Source: Nonomuraea typhae
Lineage (GTDB): Bacteria; Actinomycetota; Actinomycetes; Streptosporangiales; Streptosporangiaceae
Direction of reading: 5' to 3'
DNA: 64,000 bases
Assembly (NCBI RefSeq): GCF_009760925.1
Contig: NZ_VRLV01000004.1
Span: 64,308 to 128,307 of the forward strand
The notes under the pieces were generated by a model. The model worked only from the letters and a program-made list of their open reading frames with translations. It was not told where the DNA came from and searched no databases. A program made the position numbers and the translations under genes. Shown piece by piece: positions 52,063 through 60,340 of the stretch. Positions within the stretch are counted from its first letter, which is position 1. Each line of letters opens with the position of its first letter.

Positions 52063-52094
52063 ATTACAAAGGGCCGCCCATTTATCAATACCGT
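52063..52094 (+). promoter_or_regulatory. Late promoter P6 (before lysis genes)
   Basis: ATTACAAA (52063-52070), 18 bases, TACCGT (52089-52094), then CGTAG. The holin ATG is 57 bases on. The leader contains GCCGGA/TCCGGC and an AACTC/GAGTT hairpin that includes the holin ribosome site. Confidence 0.75.
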
Positions 52095-52150
52095 CGTAGA
52101 GTGCCGGAATTTCTCCGGCGAATTCATAACTCTCCGGAGGAGTTAGAGAA

Positions 52151-52477
52151 ATGGCTGGTTTCGATACCGCCCTCGTGCTCGGCCTTGTGGTCGGGCCGTT
52201 CCTATCCCTGCTGGTCGGCCTAGTGACCAAGGCGTCGTGGTCCGGCGCGGTCAAGGGCCTGCTGCTGGCCGCCCTGTCGGCCCTCGACGGCTTCATCGTC
52301 GCCTGGGAGCAGGCGGCCGGCGCCGGTGACGTCTTCGACTGGCGCACGGCCCTGCTCGTGGCCGTCGGCGCCTTCATCGCCGCGCAGTCGGTGCACGAGG
52401 CGATCTGGAAGCCGACCGGCGCAACCGACGCCGTGCAGTCGGTCCTCGTCCGGGACAAGGTGGATCTGGCGGCGTGA
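52151..52477 (+). CDS. Holin candidate
   Basis: This protein has 108 residues and two to three hydrophobic segments (DTALVLGLVVGPFLSLLVGL; AVKGLLLAALSALDGFIVAW; ALLVAVGAFIAAQSVHEAIW) and a charged C-terminus (VRDKVDLAA). Small size, position after the tail genes and a second small membrane gene overlapping it fit a holin. It has its own late promoter. The ribosome site GGAGG (52135-52140) lies in a potential hairpin, which could time its translation. No endolysin follows. Confidence 0.72.
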   Translation: MAGFDTALVLGLVVGPFLSLLVGLVTKASWSGAVKGLLLAALSALDGFIVAWEQAAGAGDVFDWRTALLVAVGAFIAAQSVHEAIWKPTGATDAVQSVLVRDKVDLAA

Positions 52478-52776
52478 TCAGCGTCGTCCTGACCGGTCTG
52501 GCGGCGTGGATGGCCTACCAGGTCGTCCGCGCCGTCGTGCCGGTGCCCGCCGCCCTCCAGTCGCTGCTGGTGATCGGCGCCTGCTACGGGCTGCCGTTCG
52601 CTCCGCCCCAGCTCACGCACGCCCTGGCCGCCGCGGCAGTGGCGGCCGTCGTCACCCGGATGTCCAGCCGCCCCGAAACCTCCGCGCAGTCGCTGACAGA
52701 AATGCTGATTGAGCTGCGCAAACGAGCGTCTCGGGGGAGGGGCCGCGCCTCCCGGGTGCCCGACCTGCCGCGCTGA
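52474..52776 (+). CDS. Small membrane protein paired with holin
   Basis: This protein has 100 residues with two hydrophobic segments (AAWMAYQVVRAVVPVPAALQ then LLVIGACYGLPFA; ALAAAAVAAVVTRMS) and a basic C-terminal tail (RKRASRGRGRASRVPDLPR). The GTG at 52474 overlaps the holin stop. It could be a second holin, antiholin or spanin-like factor. Confidence 0.65.
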   Translation: MISVVLTGLAAWMAYQVVRAVVPVPAALQSLLVIGACYGLPFAPPQLTHALAAAAVAAVVTRMSSRPETSAQSLTEMLIELRKRASRGRGRASRVPDLPR

Positions 52777-52873
52777 GAATCTTCCCCCACGAGTTGATAC
52801 GTAAGTTGTCGCAGACTCCCACTTTACGTAAAGCTGAGACGCATCTCCCGCTTTCAAATATGTGAGGATCTGC
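52777..52873 (+). promoter_or_regulatory. Promoter/operator candidate before AT-hook gene
   Basis: CTTTACGTAAAG (52822-52833) is a perfect 12-bp palindrome. A related TACGTA lies 24 bases upstream (52798-52803). TTGTCG (52806-52811) with TAAAGC (52829-52834) at 17 bases is a possible promoter that the palindrome would overlap. This AT-rich region lacks the late promoter motif. Confidence 0.5.
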
Positions 52874-53950
52874 GTGACCACCACCAAGCCCCTCGTCTTC
52901 GCCGTCGCAGGAGCAGGCGAATCCAGCACCGACAACACCTGGGACCTGCTCACCGACTGGCTGGAAGACGACCCCGAGCGCGAGGTCGCGCTCTACCTGC
53001 CCGCCGATCTTGCGCTGACCAGCAAGGCCGTCGTAGACGTCGCGGAGTGGGCCGAGGCATCCGAGGTGTCCTACACCGCGCTGGCCGCCCCGAAGCCGGG
53101 CCGCCGAGGAAAGCTCGTCCTGGCCTCCTGCGCCCGCTCCGAAGAGACCATGTACGTCGCCGACGACCTCATCCAGACGCTGGCCAATGCCCAGCGGGAC
53201 GGCAAGGAGGCCGTGCTCGTGCTGGCCTGGGGCGAATCCGACGAGGCCCCGGACGAGGACACCGGCACGCTGTTCGACCAGGCCGTGGCCGCGGGAATCC
53301 CCGTCAAGGACCTCACCGCCGGACTGGACGACCTGGCCTACACCGATGACCCTCCGGCCGAGGACCCGGAGGAGGAGCACCCCGACGACGCCGACGACGA
53401 CGATGACGCCGTGCCCCCGTCCGGCGAGCCTGCCGAACTCGAGCAGATCGAGCAGGAACTGACGCTCGAGGATCCGAGCCCGTCACCCCGCCCCGACCAG
53501 GGAGCGGCGCCAGCCGAGGAGGAGGCCGCCCCGGCAGACGAGGCGCAGGCCATCCCGCCCGCCCCCGCGCCCCGGCCCGCGGACGTCCCCGACCTGCTCA
53601 CCACCCTCGCCTTCACGATCGAGCACCTCACCCAGCAGGACCACGCCAACGCCGCCCGCCGCATGGAACCGGTCCACCTTGCCCCGCTCACCCGTGCCGT
53701 ACGCCACCACTTCCAGCGCCTGAACGAGGAACTCAACGCCCAGGCGGCCCCGAGCCAGAACCCACAGCCGTCCGCCAAGGCGCGCGGCAAGGCCCGCGAC
53801 ACCGCCGCAGATCCGGTCACCGTCCTCATAGACGAGGACAAGCAGACCATTCGCCTGGCCGGGCGCGGACGCCCCCGCAAGGGCGAGACCAAGCGCGAGA
53901 TGACCCGCGCCGAATACGAGGCGTTCCTCAGCGACTTCGACCAGGACTAA
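52874..53950 (+). CDS. Acidic protein with C-terminal AT-hook
   Basis: This protein has about 358 residues. The N-terminal 145 residues look globular (a Rossmann-like pattern: KPLVFAVAGAGESSTDN, AVLVLAWGESDEAPDEDTG). Residues about 155-235 are extremely acidic and Pro/Ala-rich. Near the C-terminus is GRGRPRKGETKR, an AT-hook core (RGRPRK), then RAEYEAFLSDFDQD. The GTG at 52874 has GAGGA upstream. It may bind AT-rich DNA or act as a DNA mimic; the combination has no function I can name. A strong terminator follows. Confidence 0.68.
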   Translation: MTTTKPLVFAVAGAGESSTDNTWDLLTDWLEDDPEREVALYLPADLALTSKAVVDVAEWAEASEVSYTALAAPKPGRRGKLVLASCARSEETMYVADDLIQTLANAQRDGKEAVLVLAWGESDEAPDEDTGTLFDQAVAAGIPVKDLTAGLDDLAYTDDPPAEDPEEEHPDDADDDDDAVPPSGEPAELEQIEQELTLEDPSPSPRPDQGAAPAEEEAAPADEAQAIPPAPAPRPADVPDLLTTLAFTIEHLTQQDHANAARRMEPVHLAPLTRAVRHHFQRLNEELNAQAAPSQNPQPSAKARGKARDTAADPVTVLIDEDKQTIRLAGRGRPRKGETKREMTRAEYEAFLSDFDQD

Positions 53951-53956
53951 AACGCG

Positions 53957-54007
53957 AAGGGCCCCCAGCAATAAGCCGCCACACAGAGGACGGGGCTGGG
54001 GGCCCTT
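53957..54007 (+). terminator. Terminator at the end of the structural/lysis block
   Basis: A 13-bp stem (53957-53969 with 53995-54007) around a 25-base loop. A second hairpin, CTCGCAGA/TCTGCGAG (54020-54046), follows. Together they separate the late genes from the replication module. The following 90 bases to 54140 hold no clear promoter, though AAACATAAACG near 54079 could be a -10. Confidence 0.75.
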
Positions 54008-54139
54008 AACCACCACGCACTCGCAGACAGGCAAATCATCTGCGAGGAAGGAGCCGGGAAGGGAACCGGACTTCCGTAAACATAAACGCTACCCCACGCG
54101 CTCCGTAATTCAGGAATTTCGGCAAGGAAAGTAACTCAA

Positions 54140-55114
54140 TTGGCCATCGAAATCGTTGCTGAGGTGTGGCAGAAAGCACCTGCGGCGGTGAAGGGAACCG
54201 AACTCCTCGTCCTGCTCCGGCTGGCCAACTCCGCCGGGGCCGACCACCGCATGACCTGGCTCGGCGTCGAGTCGCTGTGCCGGGAGGTCCGCGCCTCGCG
54301 CTCGACCGTCTACGCCGCCCTGGCCAAGCTCGCCGACCGGGGGATCCTCCAGGAGGTTGCCGAGGACCACTGGCCGGGCGAGGCCCGCGGCTACCTGTCG
54401 GTCGTGCGGCGGATCACCACGCCCGACTTCTGGGACGAGAACTGCCCCGCCCCGCCCTTCCGGGCAGGGGAGGTATCAACCCGTCCGGAATCTGGACCAG
54501 TTGATACATCGCAGCGCCAGCCGGTACCAACTCGTCCGGAATCTGGACCCAAGACTAAAAACCCTATTCATCTAGAGACTTCGTCTCTAGATTCATACGC
54601 CGCGCCTGCGGCTCGGCGGGCCGCCACGACGCCGAAGATGCGCCACCAGCAGATGGAGCTGGACGACGAGCACGACCCGGCGGTCGCCGCCGGGGTCCGG
54701 GAGCCACGACCCCCGCGCCAGCAGCGCACCCGCCGGGCGCCCGGACCCGACACCGGCCTCGGCCTGGCCGCGCACTTCGCCCGGGCGATGACCGGCAGCG
54801 CCAGCGACGGGTTCCCGGCCTACATCGACGTGGCCAACCAGACCAAGCTCGCCGGTGCCTTCAACCGGTGGATGCGGCAAGGCGCGGCCCCCGACCAGAT
54901 CCGGGACATGATCGCCGCCTACGCCACGGTGCCCGGCTACCGCTCGGACTCCGCCGTCCCGTGGACCGACTTCCTCGCCAAGCGGGCCCTGCTGTGGCAG
55001 CACATCACCCGCGCCCGCAGCGCCCAGGCAGCCCAGCAGTTCCGGCCCGAGGAGTGGTCCTCCGGCCTCACCGACGACCAACCGTTCAACCCCGACGACT
55101 GGACGAGCCTGTGA
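54140..55114 (+). CDS. Winged-helix replication-type protein
   Basis: This protein has 324 residues. The N-terminal 95 residues form a winged helix-turn-helix (WLGVESLCREVRASRSTVYA, ALAKLADRGILQEVAE) as in phage replication initiators and DnaD-like proteins. The middle is basic and disordered; the C-terminal 110 residues contain helices (DVANQTKLAGAFNRWMRQGA) like DnaB-loading domains. It would bind the phage origin. TTG start at 54140, with AAGGAAAG upstream. Coupled to the DnaC-like gene (GTGA). Confidence 0.78.
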   Translation: MAIEIVAEVWQKAPAAVKGTELLVLLRLANSAGADHRMTWLGVESLCREVRASRSTVYAALAKLADRGILQEVAEDHWPGEARGYLSVVRRITTPDFWDENCPAPPFRAGEVSTRPESGPVDTSQRQPVPTRPESGPKTKNPIHLETSSLDSYAAPAARRAATTPKMRHQQMELDDEHDPAVAAGVREPRPPRQQRTRRAPGPDTGLGLAAHFARAMTGSASDGFPAYIDVANQTKLAGAFNRWMRQGAAPDQIRDMIAAYATVPGYRSDSAVPWTDFLAKRALLWQHITRARSAQAAQQFRPEEWSSGLTDDQPFNPDDWTSL

Positions 55115-55803
55115 CCCCCGCCCTCACCGCCGACGCCGTCGCGCGCCGCGCCAACCTCGCCGGAATCCCGGCCCTGTACCGCGGACTGCGGCTCACCGAC
55201 TGGAACCCCTACAACAACCACGCACACGCCGCCAGATCGTCCGTAGAAGCCTTTCTCGACACATTTGAGGCCAGAGTGAGCAGTGAGGCTCAAAACGCCT
55301 CCAGAAGCCTCCTGGGACGCGGGCTGGCCCTCGTCGGCCCCGCCGGGGCAGGCAAGACCACCCTCGCCTGCATCACCGCCACCGAGACGGCCGAGCGCCA
55401 CAACGCCGGGATCATGTTCGTCGCCGTCGCCGACTACATGAAGGCCCTGGCCAAGCAGCACGCCATCAAGGCCCAGGCCGACCGGGGCGTGCAGGAGGCC
55501 ATCGACCTGTGGTGGGCCATCGAACGCATGGTCCACAAGGCCGAGACGACACCGCTGCTGGTCTTCGACGACGTCGGCAAGGAACACCGCACCGCCAGCA
55601 ACGCCGCCATCGACGAGGTCGACCGGTTGCTGCGCATGCGCTTTCGCCGAGCCCTGCCCACCGTGGCCACCACCAACCTGCGCCTGGCCGCCTGGGGCGA
55701 GTCCTACAACCCCTCCATGGCCTCCTTCGCCCACGAGACCTTCGACGAAGTCGTGCTGGGCGGCGTCGACCTGCGCAAGGAGGCCGCCCGTGCAAGGCGG
55801 TGA
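55111..55803 (+). CDS. DnaC-like helicase loader ATPase
   Basis: This AAA+ ATPase has about 230 residues. Walker A is GPAGAGKTT (about residues 77-85), Walker B is LLVFDDVGKE (about 149-158), with an AAA sensor-like TVATTNLR. It matches the DnaC/IstB type. It probably loads the DnaB-like helicase encoded two genes on. GTG start at 55111 overlaps the previous stop; its end overlaps the next gene. Confidence 0.87.
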   Translation: MTPALTADAVARRANLAGIPALYRGLRLTDWNPYNNHAHAARSSVEAFLDTFEARVSSEAQNASRSLLGRGLALVGPAGAGKTTLACITATETAERHNAGIMFVAVADYMKALAKQHAIKAQADRGVQEAIDLWWAIERMVHKAETTPLLVFDDVGKEHRTASNAAIDEVDRLLRMRFRRALPTVATTNLRLAAWGESYNPSMASFAHETFDEVVLGGVDLRKEAARARR

Positions 55804-56233
55804 CATCAGCAACCAGACCACCCCGCGGCTGCTGATCGAGTTCGAGAACCTGATCGGCCACCCGCCCGCCCGCAAGGGGCTGGCCGCCGTCAAGCGCACC
55901 CTGGGCCAGTGGCACCGCCTGGCCCTCGAGTGGGACCTCGACGACCTGGTCGTCAAGGTCATGTGGGATCTGTCCTGGCGCCTGCACCAGACCCTGGAGG
56001 TCATCACCACCCAGGGCCCGGACTTCGCCACCGCGCTGGAGGAACGGCTGGACGCCGAGCAGGTGCCCGCCTCCCGGGTGTGGGCCTACCAGCCGCGAGT
56101 GTTGGCCCGCCGGCTCGCGTCCATGCCGTACGTGGCGGCCGTCTACACCACCGACCCCCACCACGCCCTGCTGTACGGCTCACGCGGGCGCCTGATCACC
56201 ACCGACAACCTGCTCCAGATGGGACGCTTTTGA
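55790..56233 (+). CDS. Phage hypothetical protein of the replication module
   Basis: This protein has 147 residues, mostly helical (WHRLALEWDLDDLVVKVMWD) with a C-terminal VYTTDPHHALLYGSRGRLIT. No family is recognised. It sits between helicase loader and helicase and is translationally coupled to both (overlap upstream, TGATG downstream), so a role in replication is likely. Confidence 0.7.
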   Translation: MQGGDISNQTTPRLLIEFENLIGHPPARKGLAAVKRTLGQWHRLALEWDLDDLVVKVMWDLSWRLHQTLEVITTQGPDFATALEERLDAEQVPASRVWAYQPRVLARRLASMPYVAAVYTTDPHHALLYGSRGRLITTDNLLQMGRF

Positions 56234-57486
56234 TGGACATCGAGCGCTCGCTGATCTCGCGCGTGATCGAACTGGGCGATCTCGGGCCCCTCGCTCACGC
56301 CGGGATCACCCGCGTCTGGTTCCGCGACCCCGAATCCGCCCAGGTCTGGGACGCCATCACCAGCCACAAGCAGACCTACGGCACCGTCCCCTCTCTGGCA
56401 GCGGTCAAGGCCGACCACCCCACCTACAAACTGATCAAGGCCGACGAGGACCTGCCCTACCTGCTGGACAAGATGCGCGAGCACCGGCACCTGGTCGTGC
56501 TGGAGACCGGCCTGACCGACGCCGTGCTCAAGCACACCCGGCGCGACGTCACCGGCGCCACGGCCGCCATCGCCACCGTGCTGGCGCAGATCATGCGCGA
56601 GGGCCCGACCCTGCACGACGTCGACCTGACCACCAACGGCGAGCAGCGCATCCAGCGCTACCGCGAACTGGCCGAACTGGACGGACGCCTGCGCGGCATC
56701 CCCAGCGGGTTCGGAGCCATCGACCAGGCGCTCGGCGGATTCGAGGGAGGCCAGCTCATCACCTTCGTCGGCCCCCCGAAGGCGGGAAAGTCCACCGCCA
56801 CCCTGCTCATGGCCAAGGCCGCCAACGACGCCGGATACAGCCCGCTGTTCATCGGCTTCGAGATGTCCAACCTCGAGCAAGAGCAGCGACTGGACGCCTT
56901 CCGCGCAGGGATCCCGCACTCCAAGCTCCGCAACGGCACCCTGTCCCTGGCCGAGTGGAAGAAGCTGGAGCGCTCGGTCCACTCCATGGAGTCCATGCCG
57001 AGCTTCCACCTGTCGGCAGACTCCCAGTCCGTCATGACCCTCACCGGCCTGCGCGCCAAAATCGAGAAGATCCGGCCGCACATCGTCTTCGTCGACGGCG
57101 TCTACATGATGCAGGACGAGCAGGGAGAACCGGCCGGATCCCCGCAGGCGCTGACCAACATCACCCGCGGCCTCAAGCGGATGGCCCAGCAGCTCAACCT
57201 GCCCATCGTCATCGCCACCCAGGCGCTGGAGAGCAAGATGAACGGCAAGAAGGTGACCAGCTACTCCATCGGCTACAGCTCCAGCTTCGTCCAAGACAGC
57301 GACGCCGTCCTGGCAGTCGAACGCACCGACGAGCACAACATCAACGTCATCAGCATCGTGCTGGCCCGCACCGCCTCGCCGATGCGCGTCCACTACGCCT
57401 GGGACTGGGAGCGCGCCCTCTTCGAGGAGATCGACGACCCCACAGGCTCGGGCTGGGACGAAGGAGGCTACGGTGTCGCGGCCTAA
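56233..57486 (+). CDS. Replicative DNA helicase (DnaB-like)
   Basis: This protein has 417 residues. An N-terminal helical domain (about 1-130) precedes the RecA-like motor: GGQLITFVGPPKAGKSTATL (Walker A about 173-187), IVFVDGVYMM (Walker B), and an H3-like QLNLPIVIATQALESK. It unwinds the phage fork as a hexamer. The final segment has GSGWDEGGYGV. It overlaps the primase start by 14 bases. Confidence 0.9.
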   Translation: MDIERSLISRVIELGDLGPLAHAGITRVWFRDPESAQVWDAITSHKQTYGTVPSLAAVKADHPTYKLIKADEDLPYLLDKMREHRHLVVLETGLTDAVLKHTRRDVTGATAAIATVLAQIMREGPTLHDVDLTTNGEQRIQRYRELAELDGRLRGIPSGFGAIDQALGGFEGGQLITFVGPPKAGKSTATLLMAKAANDAGYSPLFIGFEMSNLEQEQRLDAFRAGIPHSKLRNGTLSLAEWKKLERSVHSMESMPSFHLSADSQSVMTLTGLRAKIEKIRPHIVFVDGVYMMQDEQGEPAGSPQALTNITRGLKRMAQQLNLPIVIATQALESKMNGKKVTSYSIGYSSSFVQDSDAVLAVERTDEHNINVISIVLARTASPMRVHYAWDWERALFEEIDDPTGSGWDEGGYGVAA

Positions 57487-58468
57487 GATCACCTCCGGCT
57501 TCGACGCCTTCGCCGACGTCGTCCCCGGCGACGTGATCTCCGCCCTGGAGGCGCTCGGCCTGGAGATCATCCGCATCGACGACTCCGGCGAGGCCACCTG
57601 CCGCTGCCCGGCCCACCTGGAATACACCGGCCGCGAAGACCGCAACCCGAGCTTCGCGGTCAACGTCGAGAGCGGCTTCATGAACTGCTTCTCGTGCGGG
57701 TTCCGGGGCCGCTTCGCCGACCTGGTCGCCTACGTCCTGCGCATCGACCGCACCGACGCCGTCGCCTGGATCCGCGCCCGGGGCACCATCGCCCGAGCCG
57801 AGCGGCTCCTGGCCACCAAGCCACCCCCGCCCGTCGACACCAGCGAGCTGATCACCGAAGCGGCCCTGGCCATCTACACCACCCCGCCCCCGCAGGCCCT
57901 ACGCAGCCGGGGACTGACCGCGCAGGCGTGCGCCGCCTACGGCGTGCTCTGGTGCCCGCGCGAAGAGCTGTGGATCACTCCCGTGCGCGACGAGCACGGC
58001 ACCCTGCTGGGCTGGCAGGAGAAGAACCGCCGACTCTTCCGCAACCGGCCCAAGTACCTCAAGAAGTCCACGGCCCTTTTCGGACTGAACACCGTGAAGC
58101 CCGGCCAGCCCGTCGTCCGGGTGGAATCCCCGCTGGATGCGCCACGGCTGCTGGCCGCCGGAGTGCCCGGCGCGGTGGCCACCTACGGCGCGTCGGTGTC
58201 GGCTGAGCAGCTCCGGCTGATCCGCCAGGTCACCGACACCCTGATCGACTTCCCCGACCACGACGAGGCGGGCCTGATCTACTCGCGCAAGCTGTGGCAG
58301 GCCGCTCGGGGAAGCGGGCTGTCCACACTCTTCGTCGACTACGCCAACCTCGTCGACCGCGAGGACACCACGGGCCTGGACCCGGGCGACCTGACCGACA
58401 CCGAACTGCGCACCATGGTCGACCTGGCCACCCCCGGCCTGCTCTCGCGCTGGCTGCGCGCAGGCTAG
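57473..58468 (+). CDS. DNA primase (CHC2 zinc finger and Toprim)
   Basis: This protein has 331 residues and makes RNA primers. The zinc finger ligands are at about C43/C45/H48 and C72/C75 (ATCRCPAHLE, MNCFSCGFRG), with the invariant NPSF between. The Toprim domain shows VVRVESPLDAPRLLAAG (Glu) and TLIDFPDHDEAG (DxD). It is shorter than DnaG and lacks a C-terminal helicase-binding domain. A strong terminator follows. Confidence 0.92.
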   Translation: MSRPKITSGFDAFADVVPGDVISALEALGLEIIRIDDSGEATCRCPAHLEYTGREDRNPSFAVNVESGFMNCFSCGFRGRFADLVAYVLRIDRTDAVAWIRARGTIARAERLLATKPPPPVDTSELITEAALAIYTTPPPQALRSRGLTAQACAAYGVLWCPREELWITPVRDEHGTLLGWQEKNRRLFRNRPKYLKKSTALFGLNTVKPGQPVVRVESPLDAPRLLAAGVPGAVATYGASVSAEQLRLIRQVTDTLIDFPDHDEAGLIYSRKLWQAARGSGLSTLFVDYANLVDREDTTGLDPGDLTDTELRTMVDLATPGLLSRWLRAG

Positions 58469-58482
58469 CAACTCCCGCCCAC

Positions 58483-58522
58483 GAGCCCGTCCCAGCGGAA
58501 TAGCCGCTGTTGGGACGGGCTC
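58483..58522 (+). terminator. Strong terminator between primase and helicase genes
   Basis: GAGCCCGTCCCA (58483-58494) pairs perfectly with TGGGACGGGCTC (58511-58522), with a smaller inner stem AGCGG/CCGCT, then TTGCCGTT. The helicase gene starts within 15 bases of it, so the terminator may act as an attenuator. Confidence 0.85.
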
Positions 58523-58534
58523 TTGCCGTTGGGT

Positions 58535-60202
58535 GTGCTCACCATCACGCTGCACTCCTACCAAGACCAGGCCGTCGAGAGGTTCACCGAACGCGGCTCG
58601 CTGCTGCTGGCCTTCGAGATGGGCCTCGGCAAGACCGTCACGGCCATCGCAGTGGCCGAGGAACTGCTCGGCCGAGGCGACATCACCTCCGCGCTGATCG
58701 TCGTCCCGTCCGGGCTCAAACTCCAGTGGGCCGCCTCCATCGCCCGCTTCACCGACGTCGCCGACACCGAACTGGTCGTGGCGGGCGAACCGATCGTCGT
58801 CCCGGAGGAGCGCTACTGCACGGTGATCGACGGCAGCCCGGCCGTACGGCAGGCGGCCTGGGCACGGATGGAACACCAGCGGCCCGACTACGTCATCGCC
58901 TCCTACGACACCGTCGTGGCCGACCTGCGCATCCTTCGCCGGCTGGGGTTCGACCTGGTGGTGCTGGATGAGGCGACTGCGATCAAATCGTTTAAGGCCA
59001 AGCGGTCCAAGGCGATCAAGAAGCTCACCGCGCCCTACCGGCTCGCGCTGACCGGCACGCCGGTCGACAACCGGCTCGAAGAGCTGTTCTCGATCATGGA
59101 GTGGGTCGACCCTGACGTCCTGGGCGACTTCGTCGCCTACGACCGGGCCTACATCCGGCGCGACACCTGGGGCAACGTTAAGGGCTACCGCAACATGAAG
59201 ACCTTGCACGCCAAGATCGCACCGGCCCTGGTCCGCAAGCGCACCACCGACGCCGACGTCGCGCCGTACATGCCCGCCGTGGAAGAACGCACCCGAATGA
59301 TCGAGATGGAGCCCGCCACCGCAGCCGTCTACCAGCAGATATCAGCCGACCTGCTGGCCGAGTTGGAGCAGCTCGGGCCCACCGCGGAATGGGATCCCAG
59401 CGCCTACTACGCAGGCCGGGAGGAGAACACGCTCGCCGGTCGGGTCATGGCCGTGCACACCGCCGCGCAGATGCTGCTGGTCCAGCCCGACCTCGTGCGC
59501 GCCAGCGCGGCCAACTACGCCAAGGCCGAACACCTGCGGACCCGGCCCGGAGCCCCGAAGGTCCTTCCCGGCAGCAAATACTGCTTCGACCTGGTTGCCT
59601 CCGGCGCGGTCGACGGCATGAGCGAGGGCGCCAAGATGGCCGCCCTGCGGCAGGAGATGCGCGACCTGCTGACGAATTCAGAAGCGAAAGCCATTCTCGT
59701 TTCCCGCTTTACAGGAATGCTAAACATCGTCCAGAAGATGTTTCCTGACGTGGAACTGGTCACCTACCATGGCGAGATGACGCCGGGGGAGAAGCAGGCG
59801 GCCGTCGCCAAGTTCCAGTCCGACCCCAGTGTGCGGATCTTCGCCATGAGCCACGCAGGCGCCTACGGCGTCGACCTGCCCGCGGCAAGCCACCTGATCC
59901 TGCTCGACCCGCCCCGCTCGGCGGGCCAGTACCGACAGATCACCGCGCGCCATGTCCGCGCCTCCTCCCGGCACAGCAGGGTGTGCGTGCTCCGGCTGAT
60001 CACCGCAGCCAGCATCGAAGTGCGCGAGTACGAGCGCCTGGCGCTCAAGGGCCGCGTGGGCGAGGCGGCCGTGGACGGGCGCGGCGCCGACCATCAGGGC
60101 CGGATCGACAACGACGTGACCTCCCTCACCTCGCACCTGGGGGAGGTGCTGGCAGCCGGAGCCGAAAGCCCTCGTCAGCAGGCTGGCGCACTCTCGCACT
60201 AG
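58535..60202 (+). CDS. SNF2/DEAD-type helicase
   Basis: This superfamily 2 ATPase has about 555 residues. Motif I is FEMGLGKTVTA (about 25-35), motif II LVVLDEATAI, motif III ALTGTPVDN; the C-terminal domain has ILVSRFTGMLNIVQ and AGAYGVDLPAASHLI, then LLDPPRSAGQYRQI. This fits phage UvsW/SNF2-type helicases that remodel replication or recombination intermediates. I prefer the GTG at 58535 over the TTG at 58523, which lies in the terminator tail; neither has a good ribosome site. Confidence 0.88.
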   Translation: MLTITLHSYQDQAVERFTERGSLLLAFEMGLGKTVTAIAVAEELLGRGDITSALIVVPSGLKLQWAASIARFTDVADTELVVAGEPIVVPEERYCTVIDGSPAVRQAAWARMEHQRPDYVIASYDTVVADLRILRRLGFDLVVLDEATAIKSFKAKRSKAIKKLTAPYRLALTGTPVDNRLEELFSIMEWVDPDVLGDFVAYDRAYIRRDTWGNVKGYRNMKTLHAKIAPALVRKRTTDADVAPYMPAVEERTRMIEMEPATAAVYQQISADLLAELEQLGPTAEWDPSAYYAGREENTLAGRVMAVHTAAQMLLVQPDLVRASAANYAKAEHLRTRPGAPKVLPGSKYCFDLVASGAVDGMSEGAKMAALRQEMRDLLTNSEAKAILVSRFTGMLNIVQKMFPDVELVTYHGEMTPGEKQAAVAKFQSDPSVRIFAMSHAGAYGVDLPAASHLILLDPPRSAGQYRQITARHVRASSRHSRVCVLRLITAASIEVREYERLALKGRVGEAAVDGRGADHQGRIDNDVTSLTSHLGEVLAAGAESPRQQAGALSH

Positions 60203-60268
60203 CATGAGCGAAAGTAGTAAACAAAGTAGCGCTGTCAAAGATTATTTGACGATTATTGGGTAGTAACG

Positions 60269-60298
60269 TTGTGGACGGCCAAGATGTCTGGTTAGGGT
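60269..60298 (+). promoter_or_regulatory. Promoter candidate of second replication operon
   Basis: TTGTGG (60269-60274), 18 bases, TAGGGT (60293-60298) lie in the AT-rich gap after the SNF2 gene, 42 bases before the next GTG. It is a host sigma70-type promoter, without the ATTACAAA box. The 60 bases upstream (60203-60262) are AT-rich and have no gene. Confidence 0.55.
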
Positions 60299-60340
60299 CT
60301 TCCCTATCCAACCCCGACATATTCATCGAGGTGAGACATC

